Below are positions 15,616 to 24,211 of a DNA stretch of 64,000 nucleotides, piece after piece. The stretch covers positions 62,001 to 126,000 of the forward strand of contig JAJEGF010000087.1 of NCBI GenBank assembly GCA_022820025.1, in the 5' to 3' direction. The notes under the pieces are model-generated. The model was not told the origin of the DNA. It did not search any database and saw only the letters and a program-made list of their open reading frames with translations. A program made the translations under genes and the position numbers. The DNA comes from Chloroflexota bacterium. Its GTDB lineage: Bacteria > Chloroflexota > UBA11872. Every line of letters begins with the position of its first letter. Within the stretch, counting starts at the first letter, position 1.

Positions 15616-17403
15616 ATGCCGGGCCGCGGCGATTGGGGGCGGCGTCTGTCGGCGTGGGCATCCAGCTTTGCCTTGGCTGCGCTGCTGGCAGCGACAACGG
15701 CCGGTTCAATCAGCGCGGACGGGCGCGCCCCTCTGTTCTTCAAGGAGACGGGCTTCGGTGTGTGGAACCCAGAGATCCGAGCCTATTTCGAGTCTCGCGG
15801 CGGCGTGGAGACCTTTGGCTTCCCCATCAGCAATGTGTTCACGCTCTATGGGTTTGAGGTGCAACTCTTCCAGCGGCAGGGCATCCAGATCGGCCCGAAC
15901 GGGTCTCCGCGCGGTTTGAACATCCTGCAAGCGCCCTACCTGGACTATCGGCGCTTCGGCGGGCTGACGATTCCGGCAGTCGACCACGGTCTCGCCTCGC
16001 GGGCCCCACAGGTCGGTTCAGCGGGATACGCGAGTGCCGTGCGAGCGTTCATTCGCGAGCACGTGCCCGATCGCTGGCGGCAGCAGCGCGTGGGCTTCCT
16101 GCGCGAGTACCTGGCAGCCGCGCCGCCGGAGATTCCGGCGCACCTGCGGGAACTTGCGGCGCTGGAAATCTGGGGGCTGCCTCTGAGCCGGCCTGAACCC
16201 GATCCGGCCAATACGAGCTTCGTGTATCAACGCTTCCAACGGGGCGTACTTCACTTCGACGCGGTTTCCGGCGCGACCGGCGGCCTGCTGTTGGGCGACC
16301 ACCTCAAGTCGCTGATTACCGGCGAGCGGCTGAGCGCCAGCCTGGCCGCGGCGGCGTCCGCCAACCCCCTAGCGCGCCAATACGCGCCCGGACTGCCGCT
16401 GGACTCACGACACCCCGTCGCGATCCCCGGCACGGACCTGACGCATGCTTTCCGTCCCTGGACTGAGTCAACGCCCTGGCCGCCCGCGGCCGACCGGCGC
16501 TACGGTGTCATTGCCCTGCATGGGCACGTCGCCGACAGCGTTCGCAACGTGCTGGCGCGAACCGGCGCTCGCAGCTACCTGGACTACACCACCAGCCTGG
16601 ACGAGGCACTGCCGGGGACAGAAAAGCTGGCCGTCGTTCGTCCGGCCAACGAACCGTCACGCGCCGAGCTTGGCGCACAGGCGGCGCGACATCCGGGGGC
16701 AGCCTGGGCGATTGGCAACGAGCCGAACACGGGTCTCCAGGACAACCTGACGCCAAGGGCCTATGCGGCGTTCTTCGACCGCGTCGTCACGGCCATCAGA
16801 GCCGGTGATCCGTCGGCCCGCATCGTGGCGCCCAACACGCTGAACTTCGACTTTCGCTGCCGCGGCTGCGCGGGCGAGGACCCGACCGGGCGCGAGTGGA
16901 TTGATGGCTTCCGCGCGGCCTACCGGGAGTTGCGGGGCACGGAACCGCCGATCGACATCTGGGGCATCCACGCCTACGAGATTGACTGGATCGACCCGCC
17001 CATGACGAACGTATCTGTGATGCAAGCGCAACTGGAAGGTCTGCGGACCTACCTGGACAAGATTCCGGCGCACCGCGACCGCCCCATCTGGCTGACCGAG
17101 TTCGCAATCATCTGGGGCTACGACGACTGGCGTGTCGAAGAGACAGCGGACGGCGAAGCCCTGATCGCTCCCGCCGGCCGCTTCCGCGCAGATCTCATCG
17201 AGACATTCCTCGGCGACGCGTTGGACTGGCTGGAGTCCCGAGGTCATCAGCTGGGCGTTGAACGCTGGTTCGTCTTCGCCGACCACGGGATTCCAGATCC
17301 GATCTTCACGACGTTCGCCGGCGTTTCGCTGCTCGAATCGCCCGACGCCCGCTCGGACCTGACGCGCCTGGGGCGTGTCTTTCGCCGTCGGGCAATGACG
17401 TAG
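15616..17403 (+). CDS. Secreted LGFP-repeat protein with GH39-like (clan A) glycoside hydrolase domain
   Basis: 595 aa with a signal peptide (about 1-34). Two LGFP-like modules occupy about 40-220: KETGFGVWNPEIRAYFESRG followed by FGFPISNVF, and a second ending GVLHFDAVSG. A TIM barrel follows at about 280-590. GNEPNTG places the acid/base Glu at about residue 369, and WLTEFAIIWG places the nucleophile Glu at about 495, the two-glutamate arrangement of clan GH-A. The gap between them and the WGIHAYE motif resemble GH39-type or unclassified clan A enzymes. It probably hydrolyses a glycan outside the cell, perhaps trimming the product of this operon. Substrate unknown. Confidence 0.7.
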   Translation: MPGRGDWGRRLSAWASSFALAALLAATTAGSISADGRAPLFFKETGFGVWNPEIRAYFESRGGVETFGFPISNVFTLYGFEVQLFQRQGIQIGPNGSPRGLNILQAPYLDYRRFGGLTIPAVDHGLASRAPQVGSAGYASAVRAFIREHVPDRWRQQRVGFLREYLAAAPPEIPAHLRELAALEIWGLPLSRPEPDPANTSFVYQRFQRGVLHFDAVSGATGGLLLGDHLKSLITGERLSASLAAAASANPLARQYAPGLPLDSRHPVAIPGTDLTHAFRPWTESTPWPPAADRRYGVIALHGHVADSVRNVLARTGARSYLDYTTSLDEALPGTEKLAVVRPANEPSRAELGAQAARHPGAAWAIGNEPNTGLQDNLTPRAYAAFFDRVVTAIRAGDPSARIVAPNTLNFDFRCRGCAGEDPTGREWIDGFRAAYRELRGTEPPIDIWGIHAYEIDWIDPPMTNVSVMQAQLEGLRTYLDKIPAHRDRPIWLTEFAIIWGYDDWRVEETADGEALIAPAGRFRADLIETFLGDALDWLESRGHQLGVERWFVFADHGIPDPIFTTFAGVSLLESPDARSDLTRLGRVFRRRAMT

Positions 17404-17410
17404 CCGCGGG

Positions 17411-18952
17411 ATGTGGCGAATACCCGACCGCTTCGCCGGTGCCGCCGTGGGACTGAGCGCCTCGGTGGGCGTGCTGGCGGCCTATCTGCTGACGCTCGCT
17501 CCAGGAGTTGTGTGGTCCGGCGCTGGCATCGACAGCGGGGACCTGGCCGCCGCGACGGCCGTGGGAGGCGTGCCGCACCCCACCGGCTATCCGACCCTGA
17601 TGTTGCTTGGACTGGCGGTGCGGGCAATCCCGCTCGGCGACCTTGCGCTTCGGCTGAATGTCCTCACCGCGCTCGCGGCGGCCGGATCGCTGATTCCGCT
17701 CGGGCTGCTGGCGGCCCGGCTGCGGCCGCGATCGGGAATGCCGGTTTCACTACCGGAGGCGGCCTCCGCAGCGTCGGGACTGACCCTTTACGGGCTGGCG
17801 CCGCTGGTCTGGTCGAACGCGATCGTCACCGAGGTCTACGCGCTGGCCAGCCTGTTGCTGTGGAGCGCGGTTTACGCAGCAGTTCGCGCACGAATTCACG
17901 CTTTCGGCGGCAGCGTCGCGCAGCGGTGGGCGTTCGCGTCCGGGATATTGCTTGGCCTTGGCATGGGCGCGCACATAACCGTGGCTCTCAGTGCTCCGGC
18001 GCTGATGGCGATCCTGCTTCGGGGGCGTTGGGGCTCCCGTTTGGGCCGCCGGCCGGCGGCTGTAGCGGCGGCGGGTCTTGTCGCGGGCTGCTCGGTCTTT
18101 GCCTACCTACCAGTCGCGGCGTCGCTGGACCCACCGATCAACTGGGGCGACCCATCGAACCTCGAGCGGTTCTGGTCGGTCGTCAGCGGCGAGATCTACC
18201 GCTCGCGCCTGGGCGGAAACGACGTGGGCACTACCGCGGCCAAGGCGGCCTGGCTGCTGGGCGAACCCGCGCGCCAGCTAACGTGGGTCCTGCTGCCGCT
18301 GCTGGCAGCTGGCGGCGCGTCGCTGACCCGAAGGCACGCATGGGCCGCGCTGGCGACGGGATGGATCGCGCTCAGCGCATTGGCCGTAGGCGCCCTCTAC
18401 AACTCCCGCGACGATGAAGTGCTCATCCTGCCGGTGCTGGCCGTGGCTGCCGTGTGGTCATTAGTAGGCGTGGACGAGATCGCGCGACTGGCCGCCGCCG
18501 CCGGGACGGGCATCGGACGTCTTGTTGCGGCAGTCCTACCGGCGCTGCTCGTCTCCGCGGCAGTCATTCGCGGCACGGAGCTTGCTCCTGAAGTCTCCAT
18601 GCGCAACGCCACGCACGCCCAGGCGTTCGCGCACGCGGCGCTGGCGCAGGCCGATCCCAACACCGTGATCCTTACCCAGGACGACCGTGCCACGTTTCCG
18701 CTGTGGTACGAGCGAAATGCGCCGGACGGAAAGTCCGACGTGACCATCGTCGACCTGAGACTGTGGCAATTCGCCTGGTACCGGGAAACGTTCGGCCGGC
18801 GTACCGGCCTGCCAACGGCAGCACCGCCAGAGCAACTGCTGGCCGCCGGTACATGGCCGTCGAGCCGGCCGCTCTGGGCCGTGGACATCGAGGTGAGCGG
18901 CGACAGGTCGTCCGACGTACTGGCCACCGTACGGACGCTTAACGAGCCGTGA
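17411..18952 (+). CDS. DUF2723 / GT117 family membrane glycosyltransferase
   Basis: 513 aa, with about 10-11 hydrophobic helices. The N-terminal first loop holds SGDLAAATAVGGVPHPTGYP, which matches the DUF2723 signature where an acidic residue after the first helix is the presumed catalytic base of GT-C enzymes. The C-terminal part (about 390-510) is soluble and contains NTVILTQDDRATFPLWYER, typical of this family. It probably transfers a sugar from a polyprenyl donor to a protein or lipid outside the membrane. It follows the glycosidase by seven bases and overlaps the next gene by GTGA. Confidence 0.78.
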   Translation: MWRIPDRFAGAAVGLSASVGVLAAYLLTLAPGVVWSGAGIDSGDLAAATAVGGVPHPTGYPTLMLLGLAVRAIPLGDLALRLNVLTALAAAGSLIPLGLLAARLRPRSGMPVSLPEAASAASGLTLYGLAPLVWSNAIVTEVYALASLLLWSAVYAAVRARIHAFGGSVAQRWAFASGILLGLGMGAHITVALSAPALMAILLRGRWGSRLGRRPAAVAAAGLVAGCSVFAYLPVAASLDPPINWGDPSNLERFWSVVSGEIYRSRLGGNDVGTTAAKAAWLLGEPARQLTWVLLPLLAAGGASLTRRHAWAALATGWIALSALAVGALYNSRDDEVLILPVLAVAAVWSLVGVDEIARLAAAAGTGIGRLVAAVLPALLVSAAVIRGTELAPEVSMRNATHAQAFAHAALAQADPNTVILTQDDRATFPLWYERNAPDGKSDVTIVDLRLWQFAWYRETFGRRTGLPTAAPPEQLLAAGTWPSSRPLWAVDIEVSGDRSSDVLATVRTLNEP

Positions 18953-19566
18953 ACCGCTGGCTCGCGGCCGGCATGGCCGCCGCGCTCCTCGTGCTGCTGG
19001 TGGCTGCGGCGCTCTGGCCATCGGCGCCTCCGCCGGCGAGGGCGCAGACCGCGCCGGACGTGCGGCTGCGCGAGACCGAGACGCCGCCAGCACGGAAGAC
19101 CGCCGGGCCGCCGGATGCGTCGCGGCTGACGCTGCGGTTATCCAGCGCAGCCCTGGACGAGGACGGGCGCGCCCTGCCTGACGGCGCGGATCTGACGCTG
19201 CTGGCTCAACCCACCTACGTGGCGCTGCCCAGCGCAGGGCCGAACCTGGTGCGCATATCGCCGGCGATCACGGTCACTGCTCGCGACGCCGGAGGCCAAG
19301 AGATTGGACTCTCGCCGACGGCTCGCCTGACGTTCAGGCAGCCAGGGGCCGCATCCGCCGGCGTTTACCGTCTTGGCGGCGACGCCTGGCATCCGGTCGA
19401 GGCGGTCGCGCTTGGCCGGGCGCTGGTGGTGCAGCCGGTCGGTCCGGGCACGTATGCCCTGTTCGCCGCGCTGCCGCCGGACTGGCCGGTGCGGCACGAC
19501 GTGTTGACGGCGCTGGCGCTCAACGCCGCGCGGCTGGTGGTGGACGACCTGGCGCCGAACTCGTGA
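18949..19566 (+). CDS. Secreted beta-rich protein of unknown function
   Basis: 205 aa with a clear signal peptide: MNRWLAAGMAAALLVLLVAA then a cleavage site near ARAQ. The mature part (about 32-205) is rich in alternating hydrophobic residues and prolines and looks like an Ig-like or other beta sandwich. No cysteine, catalytic motif or known domain is evident. The GTG start overlaps the GT117 stop. It is the last gene of the 11170-19566 run, since an 80-base gap and a fresh Shine-Dalgarno follow. Confidence 0.55.
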   Translation: MNRWLAAGMAAALLVLLVAAALWPSAPPPARAQTAPDVRLRETETPPARKTAGPPDASRLTLRLSSAALDEDGRALPDGADLTLLAQPTYVALPSAGPNLVRISPAITVTARDAGGQEIGLSPTARLTFRQPGAASAGVYRLGGDAWHPVEAVALGRALVVQPVGPGTYALFAALPPDWPVRHDVLTALALNAARLVVDDLAPNS

Positions 19567-19646
19567 GGTTTCAGGTCGGCGGGCTAAGGTAGCGGGGTAT
19601 CCGGCGGGTGGCGCGCCGCGGATGGGCGCGCGGAGGAGTTGACGGG

Positions 19647-20852
19647 ATGTCGAAGACCATCGTGGTGATTGGCGCGCTGGATACGAAGGGCGACGAGTTC
19701 GCCTTCGTGCGGGGCGAGATCGAGCGTCGGGGTCACCGGGCGCTGGTGATCGATAGCGGGGTGATCGGGGAACCCGGATTCGAACCGGACGTTTCGGCCG
19801 CGGAGGTCGCGGCGGCGGGCGGCACCAGCCTGGCGGAACTGCGGGCGCAGGGCGACCGAGGCACGGCGATTGGCGTGATGGCCGCCGGCGGGGCGGAGAT
19901 CGTGCGCGGGCTGCACGCGGAGGGCCGGATCGACGGGGTGCTGAGCATGGGCGGCAGCGCCGGCACGGCGGTGGGCACGGCGGCGATGCGGGCGTTGCCG
20001 GTGGGCGTGCCGAAGGTGATGGTGAGTACGGTGGCCTCGGGCGACACGAGCGGCTACGTGGACACCAAGGACGTGGTGATGGTGCCCTCGATCGTGGACG
20101 TGGCGGGAGTCAATCGAATCAGCGCGCGCATTTACGCGAACGCGGTGGGCGCGGTGACGGGCATGGTGGAAACGGCGTCCCCGGAGATCGAGGACAAGCC
20201 GCTGATCGCGGCCTCGATGTTCGGCAACACGACGCCGGCGGTGGAGCGCTGCCGCGAGCGGCTGGACGCGCTGGGCTACGAGGTGCTGGTGTTCCACGCC
20301 ACGGGCACGGGCGGGCGCACGATGGAAGACGTGATTGCGGGCGGGTTTGCGAGCGGCGTGCTGGACGTGACGACCACGGAGTGGGCGGACGAACTGGTGG
20401 GCGGCGTGATGGCGGCGGGTCCCACGAGGATGGACGCGGCGGCGGCGCAGGGGGTCCCGCAGGTGATCGCGCCGGGCTGCCTGGACATGGTGAATTTCCA
20501 GGCGCCGGCGACGATTCCGGACAAGTTCGAGGGCCGCCGCTTCCACTACTGGAATCCCAACGTGTCGCTAATGCGCACGGACCCGGAGGAGAACGCGGAA
20601 CTGGGCCGCATCCTGGCCGAGAAGGCGAATGGATCGTCGGCGCCCGCGGCGATTTTCCTGCCGCTGAAGGGGCTGTCGTTGCTTGGGGCGCCGGGCCAGG
20701 AGTTCCACTGGCCGGAGGCTGACCAGGCGCTGTTTGACGCGATCAAGCGGCACGTGCGCGAGGACATTCCCGTTTACGAGTTGGATCTCAACGTGAATGA
20801 CGAGGCGTTTGCCGACGCGATGACGGACAAGCTGCTGGAGTACCTGGGGTAA
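19647..20852 (+). CDS. Tm-1-like ATP-binding domain protein (UPF0261)
   Basis: 401 aa from ATG 19647, which has GGAGGAG nine bases upstream; a 5' extension to 19608 lacks this. KTIVVIGALDTKGDEFAFVR is the typical N-terminus of UPF0261, and GVLSMGGSAGTAVGTAAM and GNTTPAVERCRERLDALGYE are further family blocks. In the plant protein Tm-1 this domain is fused to a TIM barrel; here the TIM-barrel partner is the next gene. The structural family binds ATP, but the bacterial reaction is not settled. The neighbouring ThuA and MDR genes suggest catabolism of a small sugar-like or phosphonate/pyruvate-like compound. Confidence 0.88.
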   Translation: MSKTIVVIGALDTKGDEFAFVRGEIERRGHRALVIDSGVIGEPGFEPDVSAAEVAAAGGTSLAELRAQGDRGTAIGVMAAGGAEIVRGLHAEGRIDGVLSMGGSAGTAVGTAAMRALPVGVPKVMVSTVASGDTSGYVDTKDVVMVPSIVDVAGVNRISARIYANAVGAVTGMVETASPEIEDKPLIAASMFGNTTPAVERCRERLDALGYEVLVFHATGTGGRTMEDVIAGGFASGVLDVTTTEWADELVGGVMAAGPTRMDAAAAQGVPQVIAPGCLDMVNFQAPATIPDKFEGRRFHYWNPNVSLMRTDPEENAELGRILAEKANGSSAPAAIFLPLKGLSLLGAPGQEFHWPEADQALFDAIKRHVREDIPVYELDLNVNDEAFADAMTDKLLEYLG

Positions 20853-20912
20853 GGATGCACACCTTGGCCGGGCTGAACGAAAGCGGCGCACACGAACGAA
20901 AGGAACGCGCGC

Positions 20913-21743
20913 ATGCCGTATATCCCACGGGCTGAGGCGCTGCGGCGCCTGCGGGCCACGCTGGACGCGGGCGAGCCGATCATCGGCTGCGGGGCCGGCA
21001 CCGGCATTACCGCCAAGTTCGCCGAGCAGGGCGGCGCGGACCTGATCATCATCTATAACTCGGGCCGCTTCCGGATGGCGGGCCGCGGGTCGTTGTCCGG
21101 GATGATGCCCTTTGGCGACGCCAACGCGATCGTGGTGGACATGGCGTCGGAAGTGTTGCCGGTGGTGCAGGACACGCCGGTGCTGGCGGGGGTTTGCGGG
21201 ACGGACCCGTTCCGGCTGATGCCCACGTTCCTGAAGCAGCTGAAGGCCATGGGCTTCGACGGCGTGCAGAACTTCCCGACGGTGGGGCTAATCGACGGCA
21301 TCTTTCGCCAGGGCCTGGAAGAGACCAACATGGGCTTTGGCCTGGAGGTGGACCTGATTCGCCAGGCCCACGAGCTGGACATGCTGACCTGTCCGTACGT
21401 ATTCGACCCCGACCAGGCGGTGGCGATGAGCAGGGCCGGGGCGGACGTGCTGGTGCCGCACATGGGGCTGACGACGAAGGGCTCGATCGGCGCCACGACC
21501 GCGCTGACGCTGGACGACGCGGTGGCGAGCGTGCAGGCCATTCACGACGCCGCCGTGGCCGAGAAGCCGGACGCGGTGGTGCTGTGCCACGGCGGGCCGA
21601 TTGCCGATCCCAGCGACGTGCGCCATGTGCTGGCGAATACCGAAGGCGTGGCCGGGTTCTTTGGGGCATCCAGCATCGAACGGCTGCCGACGGAAGTCGG
21701 CATCCGCGAACAGGTGGAGGCGCTGAAGGCGGCCAAGGGCTAG
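20913..21743 (+). CDS. Phosphoenolpyruvate hydrolase-like TIM-barrel protein
   Basis: 276 aa. [29 protein letters not shown]-type N-terminus, [12 protein letters not shown] and FPTVGLIDG are typical of the TIM-barrel family that forms the second half of Tm-1-like proteins and is annotated as PEP hydrolase-like or IGPS-like. [18 protein letters not shown] and VVLCHGGPI supply the phosphate-binding loops. The gene lies 60 bases after UPF0261 with its own AAAGGAA ribosome site. Co-occurrence of the two is well known; the metabolic reaction is not. Confidence 0.85.
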   Translation: MPYIPRAEALRRLRATLDAGEPIIGCGAGTGITAKFAEQGGADLIIIYNSGRFRMAGRGSLSGMMPFGDANAIVVDMASEVLPVVQDTPVLAGVCGTDPFRLMPTFLKQLKAMGFDGVQNFPTVGLIDGIFRQGLEETNMGFGLEVDLIRQAHELDMLTCPYVFDPDQAVAMSRAGADVLVPHMGLTTKGSIGATTALTLDDAVASVQAIHDAAVAEKPDAVVLCHGGPIADPSDVRHVLANTEGVAGFFGASSIERLPTEVGIREQVEALKAAKG

Positions 21744-21789
21744 ATGCCGGCATTAGCCGGTCGTGCAACGCCTGTCTGAGAGGTTTCGC

Positions 21790-22440
21790 GTGGGCCGCCT
21801 AGCGAAGGACGACAGCACGATCACGGCCGCGGTTATCACCGGCGAGCACCGGTTCGACGTGCCCGGGTTCCAGGCGGCGTTCCGGAGCATGGCGGATGTC
21901 GATGTCTATCCGCAGGACCTGGACAACTTCGTGGCCGATCTGGGCGGCGCGCGCGACGCGTATGACGTGCTGGTGTTCTATAACTTCCACCGGCCGGCGC
22001 CGGATGAGCGGACGGCCGCCTCGCTCGATTCGCTGGGGGAGACCTCGCAGGGCATCGTGGTTTTGCACCACGCGCTGCTGGCCTTTCCCGAGTGGCCGCG
22101 CTGGTCCGAGATCTGCGGCATTGACGACCGCACGTTCGGCTACCACATGGATCAGCGGGTTCCGGTGCAGGTGGCGGATCCGGACCATCCCATTACCGCC
22201 GGGCTGGCCGACTGGGAACTGCCGGACGAGACGTACACGATGTCCAGCGCCGACGAAGGCAGCCGCATCCTGCTGTCCACCGACCACGCCCTGAGCATGC
22301 GAACGCTGGCCTGGACGCGGCAGTTCGGGAAGTCGCGCGTGCTCTGCTTCCAGTCGGGCCACGACAACGACGCCTATGCCGACCCCGGCTTCCGCACCGT
22401 GCTGCACCGCGGCATCCGCTGGGCCGCCGGGGCGCTCTAG
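21790..22440 (+). CDS. ThuA-like domain protein
   Basis: 216 aa from GTG 21790, chosen because GAGAGG lies six bases upstream; GTG 21763 is an alternative adding nine residues. VITGEHRFDVPGFQAAFRS, DVLVFYNFHRP and GIVVLHHALLAFPEWPRW follow the ThuA (trehalose-utilisation-like, class I GATase fold) pattern, and RVLCFQSGHDNDAY is the usual C-terminal block. ThuA proteins are linked to disaccharide oxidation, often beside dehydrogenases, and an MDR dehydrogenase follows 22 bases downstream. Confidence 0.82.
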   Translation: MGRLAKDDSTITAAVITGEHRFDVPGFQAAFRSMADVDVYPQDLDNFVADLGGARDAYDVLVFYNFHRPAPDERTAASLDSLGETSQGIVVLHHALLAFPEWPRWSEICGIDDRTFGYHMDQRVPVQVADPDHPITAGLADWELPDETYTMSSADEGSRILLSTDHALSMRTLAWTRQFGKSRVLCFQSGHDNDAYADPGFRTVLHRGIRWAAGAL

Positions 22441-22462
22441 CCGAGGCTGAGGAGGGACTGCC

Positions 22463-23443
22463 ATGCGTGCGCTGGTAACCGTGCTGGAGAACGACGGACG
22501 CCGAGGCAAGCGGCTGGTCCATGACTGGCCCGAGTACACCGACCCGCTCCGAGCCAACGAGATCAAGACCCGCACCCTCTACAGCGGGATCACCAACGGC
22601 ACCGAACGCAACAACATGCTGGGCGGCAACTACTCGAGACCCGATCACGAGTTGCCATCGAACGAGGGCTACCAAAGCGTCGGTGAGGTGATTGCGCTGG
22701 GGCCCGAGGTCGCAGATTTGAGCCTCGGCGACCTTGTGTTCATCGGCGCCCATAGCGGTACGCAGCGCAGCCCGGCCGGCCACGTGGAGTTCGTCACCAT
22801 CGCGGAGGACGACCTGGTTCTCAAGCTCCCATCCGAAATCGACCCGGTCCACGCCGCGCTGTTTGGCATGGGCGGCGTGGCGATGCGCAGCTGTCGCAAC
22901 GCCGAGCTGCAGATGGGCGAGCGTCTGCTGATCGTGGGCGGGGCCGGCTGCATCGGGCAGATGGCGGCGCAGATCGCCGCCGTCATGGGTGCGCGCGTGA
23001 CTATCGGCGACGTGGCCGGACTGCGGCTGGACCTGGCCCGCTCTATCGGCGCCGCCGAAGCCGTGGTTGATGTCTCCGGGGACGGCTGGGACCGGCACAT
23101 CGGCGAGGGCGCCTACGACGCCGTCATTGACTTTGCGGGCGTGCCCGGCATGGAGGACAAGCTGATCACGTGCGTCCGCCTGCATGGGCGCGTGATCCTG
23201 GTCGCGGGCCGCTGGGAGGTGAAGTACACCTTCAGGACCGGCCAGGGCCAGGAGATCACCATCAAGCAGAACAGCCACTTCGACCGCGACGACCTGCAGA
23301 ATCTCTACCGCCTGGTCGGCCGGGGACTGGTGCGTATCGAACCGCTGATCCAGGACGTCGTTCCGGCCGCCGGAGCGCCTCCCATCTACGCCACGCTGCG
23401 CGACGACTCGTCCAAACTCATGGGCACGGTGTTTCGGTGGTGA
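22463..23443 (+). CDS. Medium-chain dehydrogenase/reductase (zinc-independent type)
   Basis: 326 aa. The catalytic GroES-like half is at 1-130 (GYQSVGEVIALGPEVADLSLGD). The Rossmann half has LLIVGGAGCIGQMAAQIAA at about 155. The ligands of the catalytic and structural zinc sites of classic alcohol dehydrogenases (GHE and the four-Cys lobe) are absent, so this is a non-zinc or atypical MDR. Likely oxidises a sugar or polyol together with the ThuA protein. Strong GAGGAGGG ribosome site before the ATG. It is the last gene of the 19647-23443 run. Confidence 0.8.
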   Translation: MRALVTVLENDGRRGKRLVHDWPEYTDPLRANEIKTRTLYSGITNGTERNNMLGGNYSRPDHELPSNEGYQSVGEVIALGPEVADLSLGDLVFIGAHSGTQRSPAGHVEFVTIAEDDLVLKLPSEIDPVHAALFGMGGVAMRSCRNAELQMGERLLIVGGAGCIGQMAAQIAAVMGARVTIGDVAGLRLDLARSIGAAEAVVDVSGDGWDRHIGEGAYDAVIDFAGVPGMEDKLITCVRLHGRVILVAGRWEVKYTFRTGQGQEITIKQNSHFDRDDLQNLYRLVGRGLVRIEPLIQDVVPAAGAPPIYATLRDDSSKLMGTVFRW

Positions 23444-23509
23444 GACCCGGCTGACGGAAAGACGCGACATTCAGCCAGGTCGCGGCGACGGCAGATATCC
23501 GGCCACCGT

Positions 23510-23538
23510 TTGCCTAATCCGAGCGTAGTCGTTCTAAT
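23510..23538 (+). promoter_or_regulatory. Promoter P1 of mini-lipoprotein 1
   Basis: TTGCCT (-35, 23510-23515), 17-bp spacer, TCTAAT (-10, 23533-23538). The GTG start of the gene lies 32 nt after the -10 box. The same arrangement recurs before both paralogues. Confidence 0.7.
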
Positions 23539-23570
23539 GTTCATGGTTCGAAGCATCGGGAGACGGTGCA

Positions 23571-23759
23571 GTGGAAAAACGACCGCGGCGGCCCCTCACC
23601 CGGCGACGGTTCGGCGGAGCCCTGCTGGCCGGGCTTGCGGTTGCGGCCGTCGGGCTTGGACCGGCCTGCGGGGGCGGTGCCGATGACGGCGCGGGATCGC
23701 GCGACGATCCTTTTCCGTATGCGGATCCCAATGCCCGCTGCGGCAACGTGCGCTGCTAG
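23571..23759 (+). CDS. Mini-lipoprotein 1 (Tat signal, CGN..C tail)
   Basis: 62 aa, GTG start with GGGAGACGG upstream. Residues 9-14 (LTRRRF) form a twin-arginine-like motif, residues 15-30 are hydrophobic, and LGPAC gives a lipobox with Cys33 as the expected lipidated residue. The mature peptide is therefore only 30 residues: a Gly/Ser/Asp linker, then RDDPFPYADPNARCGNVRC to the end. Two C-terminal Cys remain for metal, thiol or cross-link chemistry. It is the most diverged of three tandem paralogues. Function unknown; very likely expressed, because signal, core and promoter are all conserved in the set. Confidence 0.75.
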   Translation: MEKRPRRPLTRRRFGGALLAGLAVAAVGLGPACGGGADDGAGSRDDPFPYADPNARCGNVRC

Positions 23760-23793
23760 CACCGCGCGCCTACGGCCATTGGCAATTGCGCGC

Positions 23794-23822
23794 TTGCAGT
23801 CGCTGCCGGCATCCGTTCTAAT
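23794..23822 (+). promoter_or_regulatory. Promoter P2 of mini-lipoprotein 2
   Basis: TTGCAG (-35, 23794-23799), 17-bp spacer, TCTAAT (-10, 23817-23822), with the GTG start 32 nt downstream of the -10 box, matching P1 base for base in geometry. Confidence 0.7.
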
Positions 23823-23854
23823 AGTCACGACCCGAACAATCTGGGGGCTCCGGG

Positions 23855-24046
23855 GTGGACAGGAAATCCCCGCGCACGCTCACCCGTCGACGGTTTAGCG
23901 GAGCCGTCCTCGGTGCGTTCGCGGTCATGGCCGTCGGCCTTGGCGCGGCCTGCGGGGACGACGGTTCGACCGCAGGCACTCGCGACGACCCCTTCCCTGT
24001 CAAGGACCCAAGGTCCCGCTGCGGCAACCTGGGAACAAGCTGCTAA
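23855..24046 (+). CDS. Mini-lipoprotein 2 (Tat signal, CGN..C tail)
   Basis: 63 aa, GTG start. It has TLTRRRFSGAVLGAFAVMAV as signal, lipobox LGAAC with Cys33, then a 31-residue mature part GSTAGTRDDPFPVKDPRSRC followed by GNLGTSC. Compared with paralogue 3 the hydrophobic region and linker are nearly identical, so those two are the more recent duplicates. The C-terminal CGN...C spacing is two residues longer here (CGNLGTSC instead of CGNxxC). After the stop lies a perfect 14-bp palindrome (CTCGAGGCCTCGAG, 24071-24084) of unknown purpose. Confidence 0.75.
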   Translation: MDRKSPRTLTRRRFSGAVLGAFAVMAVGLGAACGDDGSTAGTRDDPFPVKDPRSRCGNLGTSC

Positions 24047-24151
24047 CGCGAGTCCCGTCGCTGGGGAGATCTCGAGGCCTCGAGCCGGAGCGTTGGCTGC
24101 CGATTCGGGCGCCGACGAACCACTCTGCGTCCGCGGCGTCCGGGGCCGCGT

Positions 24152-24180
24152 TTGCCAAGGCCGTCCGCTCTCGCTGTAAT
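24152..24180 (+). promoter_or_regulatory. Promoter P3 of mini-lipoprotein 3
   Basis: TTGCCA (-35, 24152-24157), 17-bp spacer, TGTAAT (-10, 24175-24180). The GTG start is 31 nt after the -10 box. Downstream of the box, GGTCGAAGCATCAGGAGACG closely matches the untranslated leader of gene 1. Confidence 0.7.
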
Positions 24181-24211
24181 GGTTACGGTCGAAGCATCAG
24201 GAGACGGCGCA

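Noticed and set aside
17413-18417. 334-codon frame overlapping the GT117 gene in another frame
   Set aside because: Arg/Gly-rich translation without hydrophobic helices; a shadow of the membrane protein gene.
24152-24211. Longer N-terminus for mini-lipoprotein 3
   Set aside because: It would start within the -35 box and would not match the paralogues, whose Tat motif lies at the same distance from GTG 24212.
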